Assembly (NCBI GenBank): GCA_023137005.1
Contig: JAGLQE010000049.1
Coordinates: forward strand, 1 to 5,927
Reading direction: 5' to 3'
Length of the DNA: 5,927 nucleotides
Source: Thermoplasmata archaeon
GTDB taxonomy: Archaea; Thermoplasmatota; Thermoplasmata; SG8-5; JAGLSY01
Positions 5,782 through 5,927 of this stretch are shown here, piece after piece; position 1 is the stretch's first letter, and every line of letters begins with the position of its first letter. The notes below the pieces were generated by a model. That model saw only the letters and a program-made list of their open reading frames with translations. It did not search any database and had not been told where the DNA came from. The position numbers and the translations under genes are program-made.

Positions 5782-5927
5782 ATGGACACCGACCTCATCC
5801 AGACAATAATATTCTTCCTCCTGGTAGCCTTCATACCATCCATAGTCTGGGTCATCTGGCTTGTCTGGAGATCTGACACAAATCTGTCATTCTCCAGCCT
5901 TGCCATCATGTTCTTCTGGGGAGCGAT
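5782..5927 (+). CDS. N-terminus of a membrane protein, possibly PrsW-like (cut by window edge)
   Basis: ATG 5782 is preceded by GGAG (5770-5773) at 8-nt spacing, a good ribosome-binding site. Forty-eight residues are visible. A hydrophobic segment, about residues 6-29, contains FIPSIVWVIWLVW; then comes a short polar stretch (RSDTNLSFSS) and a second hydrophobic run, LAIMFFWGA. The order F-x-PS-x-W, polar loop, F-x-W/L-GA resembles the start of PrsW-family membrane proteases, but the usual Glu-Pro after the first helix is absent and the catalytic region lies outside the window. I see no clear promoter in the 58-bp gap, so co-transcription with the surface-protein gene is possible. It is certainly membrane-bound; the family is a guess. 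Confidence 0.7.
   Translation, partial: MDTDLIQTIIFFLLVAFIPSIVWVIWLVWRSDTNLSFSSLAIMFFWGA

Overview
This window looks archaeal. The promoters are TATA-like boxes about 26 bp upstream of the inferred transcription starts, neither tRNA encodes its CCA end, T-runs follow the RNA genes, and one tRNA is interrupted by an intron whose borders fit the archaeal bulge-helix-bulge (BHB) splicing motif. The large surface protein is built in an archaeal way, with a Sec signal, beta domains, many N-X-S/T sequons and a single C-terminal membrane anchor with a charged tail. A euryarchaeal or Thermoplasmatota-type host is my guess; the sequence alone does not settle the lineage.

Layout: (i) 1-89 holds the last 28 codons of a possible upstream gene. 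(ii) 135-1148 encodes an unrecognised polytopic membrane protein with about 9-10 membrane segments, behind a good TATA box, with a probable leaderless GTG start. (iii) 1149-1613 is an RNA and regulatory region. It has tRNA-Val(CAC) on the minus strand with a 34-nt D-loop intron, then tRNA-Pro(TGG) on the plus strand, diverging from a shared spacer. Next comes an 11-bp inverted repeat enclosing a TATA box, then a long hairpin with a T-rich tail that looks like a small RNA gene, then a near-perfect 22-bp palindrome over the TATA box of the next gene. (iv) 1614-5723 encodes a 1369-residue secreted, membrane-anchored surface protein: NosD-type beta-helix, cadherin-like domain, three VCBS/cadherin-like repeats, two PKD repeats, two further cadherin-like repeats, an Ig-like domain, acidic thrombospondin-type-3-like calcium repeats and a transmembrane anchor. 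(v) From 5782 to the edge is the N-terminus of another membrane protein, possibly PrsW-like.

The two tRNA genes supply translation. The large protein is most simply an adhesin or cell-surface glycoprotein, and the flanking membrane proteins may or may not be linked to it. The strongest unusual signals are the non-canonical D-loop intron in tRNA-Val, the putative small RNA at 1498-1552, and the palindromic operator candidate in front of the surface-protein gene. I see no CRISPR array, insertion sequence or complete new defence system here.
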